From an uncultured Dokdonia sp. (GTDB lineage: Bacteria > Bacteroidota > Bacteroidia > Flavobacteriales > Flavobacteriaceae): 64,000 bases of DNA. The notes below the pieces were generated by a model. It did no database searches. It saw only the letters and a list, made by a program, of their open reading frames with translations, and had not been told where the DNA came from. The position numbers were made by a program, and so were the translations under genes. Of this stretch, positions 1-7,682 are shown piece after piece (the first letter of the stretch is position 1; every line of letters begins with the position of its first letter). The stretch spans positions 34,135-98,134 of the forward strand of contig NZ_CANLOB010000021.1 of assembly GCF_947492815.1 (NCBI RefSeq), given 5' to 3'.

Positions 1-1
1 C

Positions 2-214
2 ACTGAAGAGTTTAATATCACAACAATTATTAATACCCATGACATGAACTCTGTTATGGAAATTGGTGAAAAAATTGTTTTCCTTAAAGAGGGACGCCTT
101 GCCTGGGAAGGTGATAAAACTCAAATCTTTAGAACCGACAATGAAGAAGTGACTAATTTTGTATACTCTTCAAATCTATTTAAAATGGTTCGAAAAGCTC
201 AGAACACTCAGTAA
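2..214 (+). CDS. ABC transporter ATP-binding protein, C-terminal end (MlaF-like)
   Basis: This open frame enters from the left edge, has no start in the window and ends at TAA. Its 70 codons contain an H-loop-like stretch (INTHDMNSVMEIGEKIVFL) followed by KEGRLAWEG, the usual end of an ABC ATPase domain. The ending resembles MlaF/Ttg2A-type ATPases, which drive lipid transport between the outer and inner membranes. The MlaF assignment is an inference because the Walker A, Q-loop and signature motifs lie outside the window. The next gene is convergent, so any operon partners (MlaE-like permease, MlaD-like MCE protein) must lie to the left. Confidence 0.75.
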   Translation, partial: TEEFNITTIINTHDMNSVMEIGEKIVFLKEGRLAWEGDKTQIFRTDNEEVTNFVYSSNLFKMVRKAQNTQ

Positions 215-225
215 ACCATTATAGT

Positions 226-759
226 TTAATAATTATCTAATATTCTATACTTTTGATTAGCTTTTCTTTTTATCAATAATTTTCCGACAATATGGCTAAA
301 TTCTCCATCGAACTCGAGTTGGTACTCTCCTAAATTATTTTTGATAGGCTCAGATTTTCCTTTTATCCTTCCCATAACCCGATCGTCTTTATTAAATGTT
401 GTATCATTTAATGTCAGATCGTAATATTCTAATTTAACATCTAATGCATTCTTGTCATCATACTCTGGGTAGTCAGACCACAAAGTAATATAAACCTCTG
501 GGGGTTCTGTTAAATTAATTTTTAAAGCTGTAACACTTGTCCCTATAGTACCAATAACAATTGTTAATGAATCTATTTTTTTATTATCATAGGAATTATA
601 AGCATAATATTCATAGCCTAATTTATTAATTTTAAGTGTCGTAGAATCAATCTTTATATCAGGTTCTATTATTATATTTTGGGATAATACATTAAAACTA
701 AAAGTTACTAAAATGAGTAATTGTAATATCTTTTTCAATCTATAATAGTTATCGCACAA
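226..759 (-). CDS. Secreted protein of unknown function
   Basis: A 177-residue protein I do not recognise. Residues 8-26 form a typical signal peptide (LKKILQLLILVTFSFNVLSQ) with cleavage probably after the Ser-Gln, so it should be periplasmic or exported. The rest is polar, rich in Asp, Asn and Lys, and alternates short hydrophobic and turn segments as in a beta-rich fold. The start overlaps the stop of the upstream DUF389 gene by about 11 bases, which suggests translational coupling on one transcript. It converges with the ABC ATPase gene on its 3' side. Confidence 0.55.
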   Translation of the reverse strand: MCDNYYRLKKILQLLILVTFSFNVLSQNIIIEPDIKIDSTTLKINKLGYEYYAYNSYDNKKIDSLTIVIGTIGTSVTALKINLTEPPEVYITLWSDYPEYDDKNALDVKLEYYDLTLNDTTFNKDDRVMGRIKGKSEPIKNNLGEYQLEFDGEFSHIVGKLLIKRKANQKYRILDNY

Positions 760-2206
760 TAAGTGTATCTAACTTCAGTTTAAAGTCTAACCATTTATAC
801 AAGCGCTCTTTGTCTTTTACTAGAACATCGTCTGCTATAGAATCTTTCCATACAGCATCAAATACAGTAAGTGTGTCTATATTCTCTAGATTAGACATAT
901 ACGTCCTAGAATAACTTAAGCCTTTAAGGTTTTCATATTGAATCTTTGCTTCTTCGCAAATTTCTGAAAATGGAATCAATGCTTCCTCAAGTTTGGTTAA
1001 CTGCAATACTTTTTGTTCTAAATAAATAATCTTTTGATCCTTATTAAGGATATCTAAAGAATCTCTAGATCGTAATTCAGCCATATAACGCACCTCATCC
1101 TTATAATCATCACCATCATCATTTCTTTGAAAAGGCAATGTTAATCGAACTCCTTGCAACGCATTGTAATCTTGAAGCCTTGCTCTAAGAACATTCATAG
1201 TCTCTTCAGATATCTTATCATTTCCAAATGGAGTAATATCGATGCTAGAAATATCACTCTTATTATAGGTATAGCTAGCATATTTTTTAATAAAACCAGC
1301 GTTAGGTAAGGCATCAAATTCTTTTTCTATAAATCGTTTTGCATCATTTTTAAAAGTACTTTCCTTATAAACACTCCAGAATGTCCACGCAGGAAAAATC
1401 ATTACTAAAAAAGCAACAATAGAGGTAAGCCTGGCAATATTTTTTCTACGTTTAGAATTTGCATACCGAATCATCGGGAATCGTAACACTTTAAGTACAA
1501 TAAACGTAGCAAGAGCAATAAACACGGTATTGATTAAAAACAAATACATAGCACCTCCTGCAAAACCAAGGCCCTTTTCATTTCCAATAAATGCTTCAGC
1601 TAGACCATATCCTACCGTACATAAAGGTGGCATCAAGGCAGTAGCAATAGCTACACCAAATATCACACTAGCAATGGTTCCTTTTTTAGTACGAGCAATA
1701 ATTAAAGCCAATCCTCCAAAAAAGGCAATCAATACATCTCGTATATCTGGCTTAGTACGCGCTAATAACTCTGAAGATTCTTCGCGTAAAGGAAATAACC
1801 AAAAGAATAAAAACGCAGTAAGCACACTTAGAAGAATCATTACACCAAAATTGATAAATGATTTTTTGAGCGTGAAAATATCATTAATTGCAATAGACAT
1901 TCCTATTCCTAAAATAGGTCCCATTAAAGGAGAAATAAGCATGGCTCCAATTACAACTGCGGTAGAATTTGCATTTAATCCAATAGAAGCCACAAAAATA
2001 GAACAGATTAAAATCCAAGCAGTGGCCCCTTTAAAAGGAATATCACTCTTGATGTGTTCAATAGTCACCTCACGATCTGTATCTGCTCTAAAATCAAGCA
2101 GTTCTACAACAAACAACTTTAAACTTTCCCAAAGTCCTTTTGCGTCCTGTTTTACAGCTTCTTTATTCTGTTGAATTTCTTTATCAGTTTCGTCCATATT
2201 CTTCAA
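749..2206 (-). CDS. DUF389 family multi-pass membrane protein
   Basis: A 485-residue protein whose N-terminal half is a cluster of about six membrane segments with the hallmark of the DUF389 family: AVVIGAMLISPLMGPILGIG, then ALIIARTKKGTIASVIFGVA and ATALMPPLCTVGYGLA. A soluble C-terminal half (residues ~290-485) contains a long helical stretch (IIYLEQKVLQLTKLEEAL). The biochemical role of the family is unknown; a transport or channel role is often assumed. The first residues have two possible starts (M1 or M4). The secreted-protein gene overlaps its 3' end. The mannose-1-phosphate guanylyltransferase gene lies 20 bases upstream, so these may be one transcription unit. Confidence 0.85.
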   Translation of the reverse strand: MKNMDETDKEIQQNKEAVKQDAKGLWESLKLFVVELLDFRADTDREVTIEHIKSDIPFKGATAWILICSIFVASIGLNANSTAVVIGAMLISPLMGPILGIGMSIAINDIFTLKKSFINFGVMILLSVLTAFLFFWLFPLREESSELLARTKPDIRDVLIAFFGGLALIIARTKKGTIASVIFGVAIATALMPPLCTVGYGLAEAFIGNEKGLGFAGGAMYLFLINTVFIALATFIVLKVLRFPMIRYANSKRRKNIARLTSIVAFLVMIFPAWTFWSVYKESTFKNDAKRFIEKEFDALPNAGFIKKYASYTYNKSDISSIDITPFGNDKISEETMNVLRARLQDYNALQGVRLTLPFQRNDDGDDYKDEVRYMAELRSRDSLDILNKDQKIIYLEQKVLQLTKLEEALIPFSEICEEAKIQYENLKGLSYSRTYMSNLENIDTLTVFDAVWKDSIADDVLVKDKERLYKWLDFKLKLDTLIVR

Positions 2207-2226
2207 ACTATAAATTTGACCTTTAC

Positions 2227-3315
2227 TTACCCTAAGGTATTACCAAATTTTGATTGTACAGCGTTACGTATTTCTTTAATGTCTTGTTCTTTTGATTTTG
2301 GCACAATAACGAGAACATCTTCCTTTTCAACGATAATATAATCTTGAAGTCCATCTACCACTACTACTTTATCACTTGCTGTTCTAATAATAGTGCCTGA
2401 CGTATTTGTAGCAAGTACGCGCGCATTGATAATGGCATTTTCATCCTGATCTTTATCCATTTTTTCATATAAAGACCCCCATGTTCCTAAATCATTCCAG
2501 TCAAAAGTAGCAGGAACTACTTTCACTTGTTTATGTTTTTCCATAATCCCGTAATCAATGCTTATATTTTCAGCTTCGGGATAATATTGATCAATAAATG
2601 CTTGCTCTTTTGGCGTATTATATACAGGGATTCCATTAGCAAATAGTGCATACATCTCAGGAAGATGCGCTTTAAACCCATTTAAAACGGTTTGTGCGCT
2701 CCAAATAAACATCCCGGCATTCCATAAATAGTCTCCACTTTCATAAAATTGCTTTGCTGTAGGATAGTCAGGTTTTTCGGTAAAACGTTTTACCGCTTTC
2801 GCGAAAGCGGAATCCGACTGGTCATAATTTATATATCCATATCCCGTATTAGGAAATGTAGGTTGAATACCTAATGTTGTAATTACATTTTCTTCTTCTG
2901 AAGCATCAAATGCAATTTGAAGATCATTTACAAAAGCGTCTTCATCTTCAATCCAAGCATCACTAGGCGCAACAATCATGACAGCATCTGGATTTTCTTT
3001 TTCCACTTTAAGGGCAGATAATAAAATACATGGTGCTGTATTACGCATGGCAGATTCCAACACGATATTTTTTTGCTGAATCTCAGGAATTTGCTCTTTT
3101 ACTAATTCATTATAAATACTGTTGGTGAGAATAAGTATTTGATCTTCAGGAACAAGTTTTGCTAATCTTTTAAAGGTTTTTTGCAATAGAGTTTCCCCTG
3201 TTCCTAACATATCATGAAACTGTTTCGGATAGGCTTCTACACTTACAGGCCAAAATCTTGAACCAACACCACCAGCCATTAATAATGCGTAATAATTTTT
3301 ATTTTTTGTACTCAT
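2227..3315 (-). CDS. manC: Mannose-1-phosphate guanylyltransferase
   Basis: This enzyme makes GDP-mannose from mannose-1-phosphate and GTP for polysaccharide and glycan synthesis. The nucleotidyltransferase signature GGVGSRFWPVSVEAYPKQF lies at the N terminus, followed by VAPSDAW, FTEKPD and YLWNAGMFIW, all typical of GDP-mannose pyrophosphorylases. The length of about 362 residues fits the short form without the phosphomannose isomerase domain. I chose the ATG at 3315 (MSTKNKNYYALL) over the ORF-track start at 3348 because the longer form would overlap the upstream SprT-like gene. A copy of the CGCTTTCGCGAAAGCG palindrome lies inside the gene and is read as DSAFAKAVK, apparently a tolerated insertion. 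Confidence 0.92.
   Translation of the reverse strand: MSTKNKNYYALLMAGGVGSRFWPVSVEAYPKQFHDMLGTGETLLQKTFKRLAKLVPEDQILILTNSIYNELVKEQIPEIQQKNIVLESAMRNTAPCILLSALKVEKENPDAVMIVAPSDAWIEDEDAFVNDLQIAFDASEEENVITTLGIQPTFPNTGYGYINYDQSDSAFAKAVKRFTEKPDYPTAKQFYESGDYLWNAGMFIWSAQTVLNGFKAHLPEMYALFANGIPVYNTPKEQAFIDQYYPEAENISIDYGIMEKHKQVKVVPATFDWNDLGTWGSLYEKMDKDQDENAIINARVLATNTSGTIIRTASDKVVVVDGLQDYIIVEKEDVLVIVPKSKEQDIKEIRNAVQSKFGNTLG
2793..2810. repeat. Palindrome copy inside manC
   Basis: CCGCTTTCGCGAAAGCGG is an 18-base perfect palindrome within the manC coding sequence. In the manC frame it encodes AFAKA, as do most other coding copies. Confidence 0.9.
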
Positions 3316-3322
3316 ACTTTTC

Positions 3323-3919
3323 TTAATCCAATTGTTCAATCTCAGCATTAGGCTGAAATAAATATACCTTTCCCGTGGCTACCTCAACACACTCATAGCG
3401 TTTTACACGTTTGTTTCCTTTTCTAAAAATTTTACCATTATATATTCTAAATCTCGACCCTTGAGGTATCTCAAAGATATAGTTTTTATCAGTGGGTGGA
3501 TCATACTTTTTGAGTGCTACAGATAGATGCGCATCTGTATCACTACTTGCCTTAGGATTTTTAAAATGACGTGCTATATATGGCAATACTTCTTGCGGAA
3601 AAACATCAGGTCTAATAAACGGTAGCATTAGCAACTGAAAAGTTTGTTTCCATTCCTTACCATGTGGCTTTATAAAACGCCCAAACTTTTCAAAAGCTAC
3701 CAAATGAGCTATCTCATGAATAAGTGTTATCAAAAATCGATATTTATTAAGGCTTACATTTACGGTTATTTGATGCTGACCATCTGGCATTCTCCTATAA
3801 TCTCCATGTCGAGTAATACGTTCATTTACAATTTTCAGATACACTCCATGCGTTTTGATAAGTTCAAAAGTAGGTTGCACTGCACGTTCAGGAATATATT
3901 TTTTAAGTATTTCTACCAT
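3323..3919 (-). CDS. SprT-like zinc metalloprotease domain protein
   Basis: A 198-residue cytoplasmic protein with the SprT/Spartan zinc motif TLIHEIAHLVAF (HExxH) at about residues 65-76, followed by HGKEWK, where the third zinc ligand is expected. Bacterial SprT-like proteins have poorly known substrates; the eukaryotic homologue Spartan cleaves DNA-protein crosslinks. The C-terminal 40 residues (FRIYNGKIFRKGNKRVKRY) are basic, suggesting nucleic acid contact. It lies just upstream of manC on the same strand, 7 bases from its preferred start, so the two are probably co-transcribed without an obvious functional link. Confidence 0.85.
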   Translation of the reverse strand: MVEILKKYIPERAVQPTFELIKTHGVYLKIVNERITRHGDYRRMPDGQHQITVNVSLNKYRFLITLIHEIAHLVAFEKFGRFIKPHGKEWKQTFQLLMLPFIRPDVFPQEVLPYIARHFKNPKASSDTDAHLSVALKKYDPPTDKNYIFEIPQGSRFRIYNGKIFRKGNKRVKRYECVEVATGKVYLFQPNAEIEQLD

Positions 3920-3994
3920 AGGAATCTTCTTCTAAAGTAAGAATATTCTATATGTCTGACAAGTTCTAAAAGTGTTTCATTTTATAAATCAAAT

Positions 3995-4029
3995 CTATTT
4001 TAAAAAGCCTTCGAACAAATTTAAAATAG
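3995..4029. other. Perfect 10-bp inverted repeat upstream of the SprT-like gene
   Basis: The arms CTATTTTAAA and TTTAAAATAG are perfectly complementary around a 15-base loop. The element lies about 75 bases upstream of the SprT-like start. It could be an operator or part of the 3' structure of the upstream transcript. Only the complementarity is seen directly. Confidence 0.35.
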
Positions 4030-4062
4030 TTAGCTATCCTCCTGCTCTTTCTACAAACAAAA

Positions 4063-4103
4063 ATCCTACTGTTTACTGAATTCATTTCAGTATCCAGCAG
4101 GAT
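4063..4103 (-). terminator. Imperfect hairpin and T-run, likely terminator of the DUF4349 gene
   Basis: Three stacked stems (ATCCT/AGGAT, CTG/CAG, TACTGAA/TTCAGTA) with small internal mismatches close a 5-base loop. Read on the minus strand the hairpin is followed by TTTTT, the arrangement of a factor-independent terminator. It lies about 110 bases downstream of the DUF4349 stop codon. Confidence 0.55.
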
Positions 4104-4172
4104 CTTCATGTAACACCTCTCATCTGAGCAAATAATAAAAAACTACAATTAATTGATAATCAAAATTATTAT

Positions 4173-4186
4173 GCTTTCGCGAAAGC
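4173..4186. repeat. CGCTTTCGCGAAAGCG palindrome family, 14-bp intergenic copy
   Basis: GCTTTCGCGAAAGC, the 14-base core of the family, lies between the DUF4349 gene and its putative terminator. It lacks the outer C/G pair of the longer copies. Confidence 0.85.
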
Positions 4187-4210
4187 AAACCAACGCGTAT
4201 TCCAATACCA

Positions 4211-5071
4211 CTATTTCAACCGATTCTTTTTTCTAATACGATAAAATATCCAAATTCCTGCGCCAATCATTAATAAAGGCCAAATACGGACTAATAAAAG
4301 TACAAGGGCTTCTAATACTGAAAGTCCAATGCGCATACTATCTCCCATTTCTTTTAAAAAAGAAGGGCCTTCTTTTTTAGGCTTTTCTATAACAGGAAGT
4401 TCTTGGTATACGTCTACCTGTATAGTACTGTAACTAATTTTGTTAGACATATATCTCAATCTCCCTTCTGCAGATTCTATTTCTTCCTGAAGAACTCGTA
4501 TTTTCTCTTCGGCTTGAAGTACTTCTTCTACTGTTTTTGCTTTTCCTCTTAATATAGATTCATAGCGATCTTTTACTTCTCTTTTAGTTTTTAGCCTACT
4601 TTGAATATCTACATACTCTTCCGTCACATCTACCGTAGTGATATTTTTGGTTTCTATAGCTTTAGAAAGTTTACTTATACTATCTAACAGCGTATCAAAA
4701 TGAGCTTGTGGAATACGTATGGTAAACCTATTCTCCTTACGATATGCGTATGTACTCATTCGTTCATCAGAAATATAACCTTCGTATTGTTGTGCATAAT
4801 TACGTGCTATACGAGTAGCATACACCACATCAGCTACCTCCATTTTAAGAGAAGCATTTTTGATGATTTTTATTGTTGATGGTGTATTTTTGGATTTTGA
4901 ATTTCCCTTTTCATTAACCGCAACAGCTTTGAATGCTGGAGTTTCGCCCGTATGTTCTATAGGTATAGATTCAAAATTAGCATCACCTTCATGCTGACTA
5001 CATGAAGTATATAAAAATGATGAAACTATAAAAAGAAATAGTACCTTTAAAATTGATGTTTGTGTCTTCAT
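4211..5071 (-). CDS. DUF4349 domain lipoprotein with C-terminal membrane anchor
   Basis: A protein of about 286 residues starting at MKTQTSILK. I preferred this start over the longer track form because a lipoprotein signal peptide (FLFIVSSFLYTSCSQ) follows directly, with Cys about 25 residues in. The middle matches the DUF4349 pattern: KIIKNASLKMEVADV, then FTIRIPQAHFDTLLDSI, VDVTEEYVDIQSRLKTKREV and a coiled-coil region (LQAEEKIRVLQEEIESAEGRL). The C terminus has one membrane helix (VLLLVRIWPLLMIGAGIWIFY) and a basic tail. Function in the family is unknown; anchoring at both ends suggests an envelope structural or sensing role. The gene is monocistronic with its own likely terminator. Confidence 0.8.
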   Translation of the reverse strand: MKTQTSILKVLFLFIVSSFLYTSCSQHEGDANFESIPIEHTGETPAFKAVAVNEKGNSKSKNTPSTIKIIKNASLKMEVADVVYATRIARNYAQQYEGYISDERMSTYAYRKENRFTIRIPQAHFDTLLDSISKLSKAIETKNITTVDVTEEYVDIQSRLKTKREVKDRYESILRGKAKTVEEVLQAEEKIRVLQEEIESAEGRLRYMSNKISYSTIQVDVYQELPVIEKPKKEGPSFLKEMGDSMRIGLSVLEALVLLLVRIWPLLMIGAGIWIFYRIRKKNRLK

Positions 5072-5194
5072 ATTTAATTCATATTGATTATTGAAGTCAA
5101 ACATAAAATCAATGCTTTAAAAAGCTTTGTATACCACTTGTAAAGGCTTTGTAAATCATTTTACAAACCATAAAAACCTAATAGCAAGAACGTT

Positions 5195-6106
5195 ATCACA
5201 AAAGAAGAACACATACTATTTACTACATTAACACAAGCAGTTCTGACTACTTTTAGGAAGAACCACCCTACTATAGATAAACCGATAGCTTCTTGGAAAG
5301 GACAGGATATTGTATTATTCCAAGAAGACTTAATAGCACAAGTAAATGGGAGTATTAGTGAAAAATCATTTTACACCTATTTCAAAAATGAACCTAAAAA
5401 ACTTCCAAGAGTTGATATTCTAAATCTATTATCTCATTATGCAGGATATACTTCATGGTCTACTTTTAGCAAAGAACAAACAACAACACTAAAGAAAAAG
5501 AAAACACCTATCTCATACCTATATGTAGGTGTAGGACTCATTATTTTAATTACTGTTATTTCACTTACAAGTTCTTATTTTAAAACAACAAACACTTTTC
5601 GTTTCTGTTTTATAGATACTGATAGAAATGCATACATTGATAACATTCCGCTAGATATTACTATTATAAATGATAATCAATCACCAACCCATATAAAAAG
5701 TGATAGTATAGGTTGTTTCACTTGGGCAACAAAGGAAGACTATATACAATTTGTAGTACAATCGCCTTATCATAAAACAGATACCATTAAAAGATATATA
5801 GATACTGCTGCATCTGAAGACATTCCATTATTAACTGATGACTACAATTTGATGTTGCATTTCTACGCAAATAACAACGTGAACGATTGGAAAAAACGCA
5901 GACAACAATTACAACAACTTATTGCAAAAGATGCCATTTTAATACAAGTCCTTCCATATAATTTAGGAGTCGAATTTTATACTAAAGAAGCCTTTATAAA
6001 TAAACTTACTACCCCTACAAAAAGCTTACAAGGTTTTGAAATAATAGAATCTATAAAAAAAAGAAATCAGATTGTAAAACTAAAATTTAGAACAAACCAT
6101 GAATAA
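5195..6106 (+). CDS. Membrane protein whose reading frame has no ATG start
   Basis: An uninterrupted frame runs from the stop at 5171 to TAA at 6106 and contains no in-frame ATG before position 5852. The ORF track shows only its last 85 codons, from a TTG. The upstream 220 codons are clearly protein-like: a soluble N-terminal region (LFTTLTQAVLTTF, FQEDLIAQVNGSISEKSF, FKNEPKKLPRVDILNLLSHY), one membrane helix near residue 105 (YLYVGVGLIILITVISLTS) and a polar C-terminal domain that should face the periplasm. I placed the start at ATC 5195 because the conserved-looking text begins there as (I)TKEEHILF. Either an unusual ATC start is used or the start codon has been lost by a single base change. 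The 3' end overlaps the next gene by 8 bases, consistent with coupled translation. Confidence 0.6.
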   Translation: MTKEEHILFTTLTQAVLTTFRKNHPTIDKPIASWKGQDIVLFQEDLIAQVNGSISEKSFYTYFKNEPKKLPRVDILNLLSHYAGYTSWSTFSKEQTTTLKKKKTPISYLYVGVGLIILITVISLTSSYFKTTNTFRFCFIDTDRNAYIDNIPLDITIINDNQSPTHIKSDSIGCFTWATKEDYIQFVVQSPYHKTDTIKRYIDTAASEDIPLLTDDYNLMLHFYANNNVNDWKKRRQQLQQLIAKDAILIQVLPYNLGVEFYTKEAFINKLTTPTKSLQGFEIIESIKKRNQIVKLKFRTNHE

Positions 6107-6542
6107 AGCAATTCTCTTTATAGGTATATGTATGGTATTAGGATGTTCTAATAGAGAATATAGTACGTCTACTAATGATACAATTGCAAAAGAAAAAGCA
6201 CCGATAACTATTTCTCTAGAAGATGCTTATAAAGCATTAATTTTAGAGAAAATTCAAGATCATATAGATACTGAGAAACTTCAAGATCAATACCCAAATT
6301 TCAAACAACCCATTGACACTACAACATCATTGCATATAAACCATCAAGAAACTATACAGGACATTACCCTGTTAGATACTATAATTCAAGACGATACAAG
6401 TACTACAGATATACGTACAATCATCACCTATACGAGCAATAAAAAAGATACAATCATTGCTACTATAGCGCGTACCAAAGTAATATTAGATGATGAAGAA
6501 ATCATTTCTTCCAAAGTGATTCTAAGGACTCCTGAAAAATGA
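6099..6542 (+). CDS. Small lipoprotein of unknown function
   Basis: A 147-residue protein with a lipoprotein signal peptide (AILFIGICMVLGCSN, Cys at residue 16). The mature part is rich in Thr, Ile and Asp with no recognised domain. The start ATG overlaps the stop of the preceding membrane protein by 8 bases, so the two are almost certainly translated together and may form an envelope pair. It ends about 130 bases before the peptide-precursor genes. Confidence 0.6.
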   Translation: MNKAILFIGICMVLGCSNREYSTSTNDTIAKEKAPITISLEDAYKALILEKIQDHIDTEKLQDQYPNFKQPIDTTTSLHINHQETIQDITLLDTIIQDDTSTTDIRTIITYTSNKKDTIIATIARTKVILDDEEIISSKVILRTPEK

Positions 6543-6577
6543 TACTATCTTAAAAAACACTTCCTCATTTTAAACAA

Positions 6578-6596
6578 AATAGGACACTAACCTATT
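6578..6596. other. Small hairpin after the lipoprotein gene
   Basis: AATAGG and CCTATT flank a 7-base spacer just downstream of the lipoprotein gene. There is no T-run after it, so it is at most a weak terminator or part of the leader structure of the downstream peptide genes. Confidence 0.3.
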
Positions 6597-6599
6597 CAA

Positions 6600-6668
6600 A
6601 ATAAGGTTTTTAACAACTAAAAGAATGTATCTTAATAGAGTATTAATAATAACTCATAAAACCTTATT
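6600..6668 (+). promoter_or_regulatory. Long-range leader hairpin next to the first peptide-precursor start
   Basis: AATAAGGTTTT at 6600-6610 and AAAACCTTATT at 6658-6668 are perfect 11-base complements. The second arm ends three bases before the ATG of the first precursor peptide. A transcript starting upstream could fold this region over the ribosome-binding zone, so the element may act as a translation-control hairpin. Only the pairing is seen directly. Confidence 0.45.
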
Positions 6669-6671
6669 ACT

Positions 6672-6881
6672 ATGTTAAAGAAAACATTAAATCTAAAAGG
6701 TGTTAGAACATTATCAAACACCGAGCAAAAAGAAATTAAAGGAGGATTCTGGGGAGGTTGTCAACCTCAACTTGTTCAATGTTTTGATGACAGTGACTGT
6801 CCATGTAATCGTAGTTGTGGAATTACTGTAGATACCCCACAAGGACCTATAGACTTTTCTGACGTATGTCAATTTAATTAA
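6672..6881 (+). CDS. Double-glycine-leader six-cysteine peptide precursor 1
   Basis: A 69-residue peptide with a leader (LNLKGVRTLSNTEQKEIKGG) ending in a Gly-Gly site, the type cut by C39 peptidase-containing ABC exporters. The predicted core begins FWGGC and has six cysteines with close spacing (C-x6-C-x5-C-x-C-x3-C, then a late Cys), suggesting disulfide or other Cys modification. The leader resembles the GG-type natural-product/bacteriocin precursor leaders of Bacteroidetes. A paralogue with an almost identical leader follows 29 bases later. No exporter or modification enzyme lies nearby, so export must depend on a distant locus. The biological activity is unknown. Confidence 0.75.
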   Translation: MLKKTLNLKGVRTLSNTEQKEIKGGFWGGCQPQLVQCFDDSDCPCNRSCGITVDTPQGPIDFSDVCQFN

Positions 6882-6910
6882 AAGTATAATCTTCATTTAA
6901 AACGTATCAC

Positions 6911-7117
6911 ATGTTAAAGAAAACATTAAACTTAAAAGGTGTTAGAACATTATCAAACACCGAACAAAAGGAAATTAAAGGAGGATTCTGGGGAGGTTGT
7001 CAAGCCCAATTTATAGAATGCACTAGTGACAGCGATTGCCCATTCTGTAGTTCAGGCTGTGGCATCTCTTTTGAGGTAAACGGCCAAGTATTCTTAGAAA
7101 ACTTCTGTAGGTTCTAA
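6911..7117 (+). CDS. Double-glycine-leader six-cysteine peptide precursor 2
   Basis: A 68-residue paralogue of the preceding gene. The first 31 residues, through FWGGCQ, are identical in protein sequence and nearly identical in DNA. The remaining core diverges (QFIECTSDSDCPFCSSGC) but keeps six cysteines and the SDCP element. A conserved leader with a diversifying core is the usual pattern of tandem secreted-peptide families. A strong terminator follows, so the two genes form a closed transcription unit. Confidence 0.75.
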   Translation: MLKKTLNLKGVRTLSNTEQKEIKGGFWGGCQAQFIECTSDSDCPFCSSGCGISFEVNGQVFLENFCRF

Positions 7118-7138
7118 TAAAGAGCAATTCACAATATT

Positions 7139-7172
7139 AAAGTCATCTAGAAATGAATAGCTAGATGACTTT
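7139..7172. terminator. Bidirectional terminator between peptide genes and FMN reductase
   Basis: AAAGTCATCTAG and CTAGATGACTTT form a perfect 12-base stem around a 10-base loop, followed by a T-run on the + strand. It separates the rightward peptide genes from the leftward reductase gene, and the flanking A and T runs suit both directions. Confidence 0.85.
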
Positions 7173-7181
7173 TTTATATTA

Positions 7182-7682
7182 CTATGTGGTGATTTTATCA
7201 CCAAAATCTTTAAGGACATTTAAATTCTCTAAAGAATCAACATGAATGTTTCCGATATAATTCATTCCTAAATAACCCGCAGTTTTCACAAAAGGGTACC
7301 AAAATTCTTGATCTATACTACCATTCATACAGCAACTTATAGCACCAAAACCTTTTCCTCGTAATTGCCTACCCAACTCTTTTTCGATAGTTAAGAGATC
7401 AGAGATTCTATCAAAAAACACTTTTAGAATTCCACTCATGGTATACCAATACACAGGAGTAGCGAAAATAACATTCTGGTATTCATCAATAATACGTTTC
7501 ATTAAAGGCAGAAAATCATCATCCTTATTAGCATGTTCATAATCATAATAACTAATATCATAATCATTTAAGTCTACAACATCACAGTGTATAATCTGTT
7601 GTAATTGCTGAACAACTTTTGCTGTATCTCCATGAGAGCGAGAACTCGCTAGGATAATAATCGTTTTTTCTGATCTATTCAT
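7182..7682 (-). CDS. Flavodoxin-fold NAD(P)H-dependent FMN oxidoreductase
   Basis: A 166-residue protein with the flavodoxin-like reductase layout: a beta strand and phosphate-binding loop (IIILASSRSHGDTAKVV), then ATPVYWYTMSGILKVFFDRI, typical of the FMN-binding face of NADPH-dependent FMN reductases and quinone reductases. The physiological electron acceptor cannot be told from sequence. The start codon overlaps the stop of the upstream SDR gene by one base (TAATG), so the two oxidoreductases are translationally coupled. Confidence 0.85.
   Translation of the reverse strand: MNRSEKTIIILASSRSHGDTAKVVQQLQQIIHCDVVDLNDYDISYYDYEHANKDDDFLPLMKRIIDEYQNVIFATPVYWYTMSGILKVFFDRISDLLTIEKELGRQLRGKGFGAISCCMNGSIDQEFWYPFVKTAGYLGMNYIGNIHVDSLENLNVLKDFGDKITT

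Noticed and set aside
1530-2174. 214-codon + frame opposite the DUF389 gene
   Set aside because: It is a shadow frame of a gene with clear DUF389 motifs on the other strand; its own translation lacks domain patterns.
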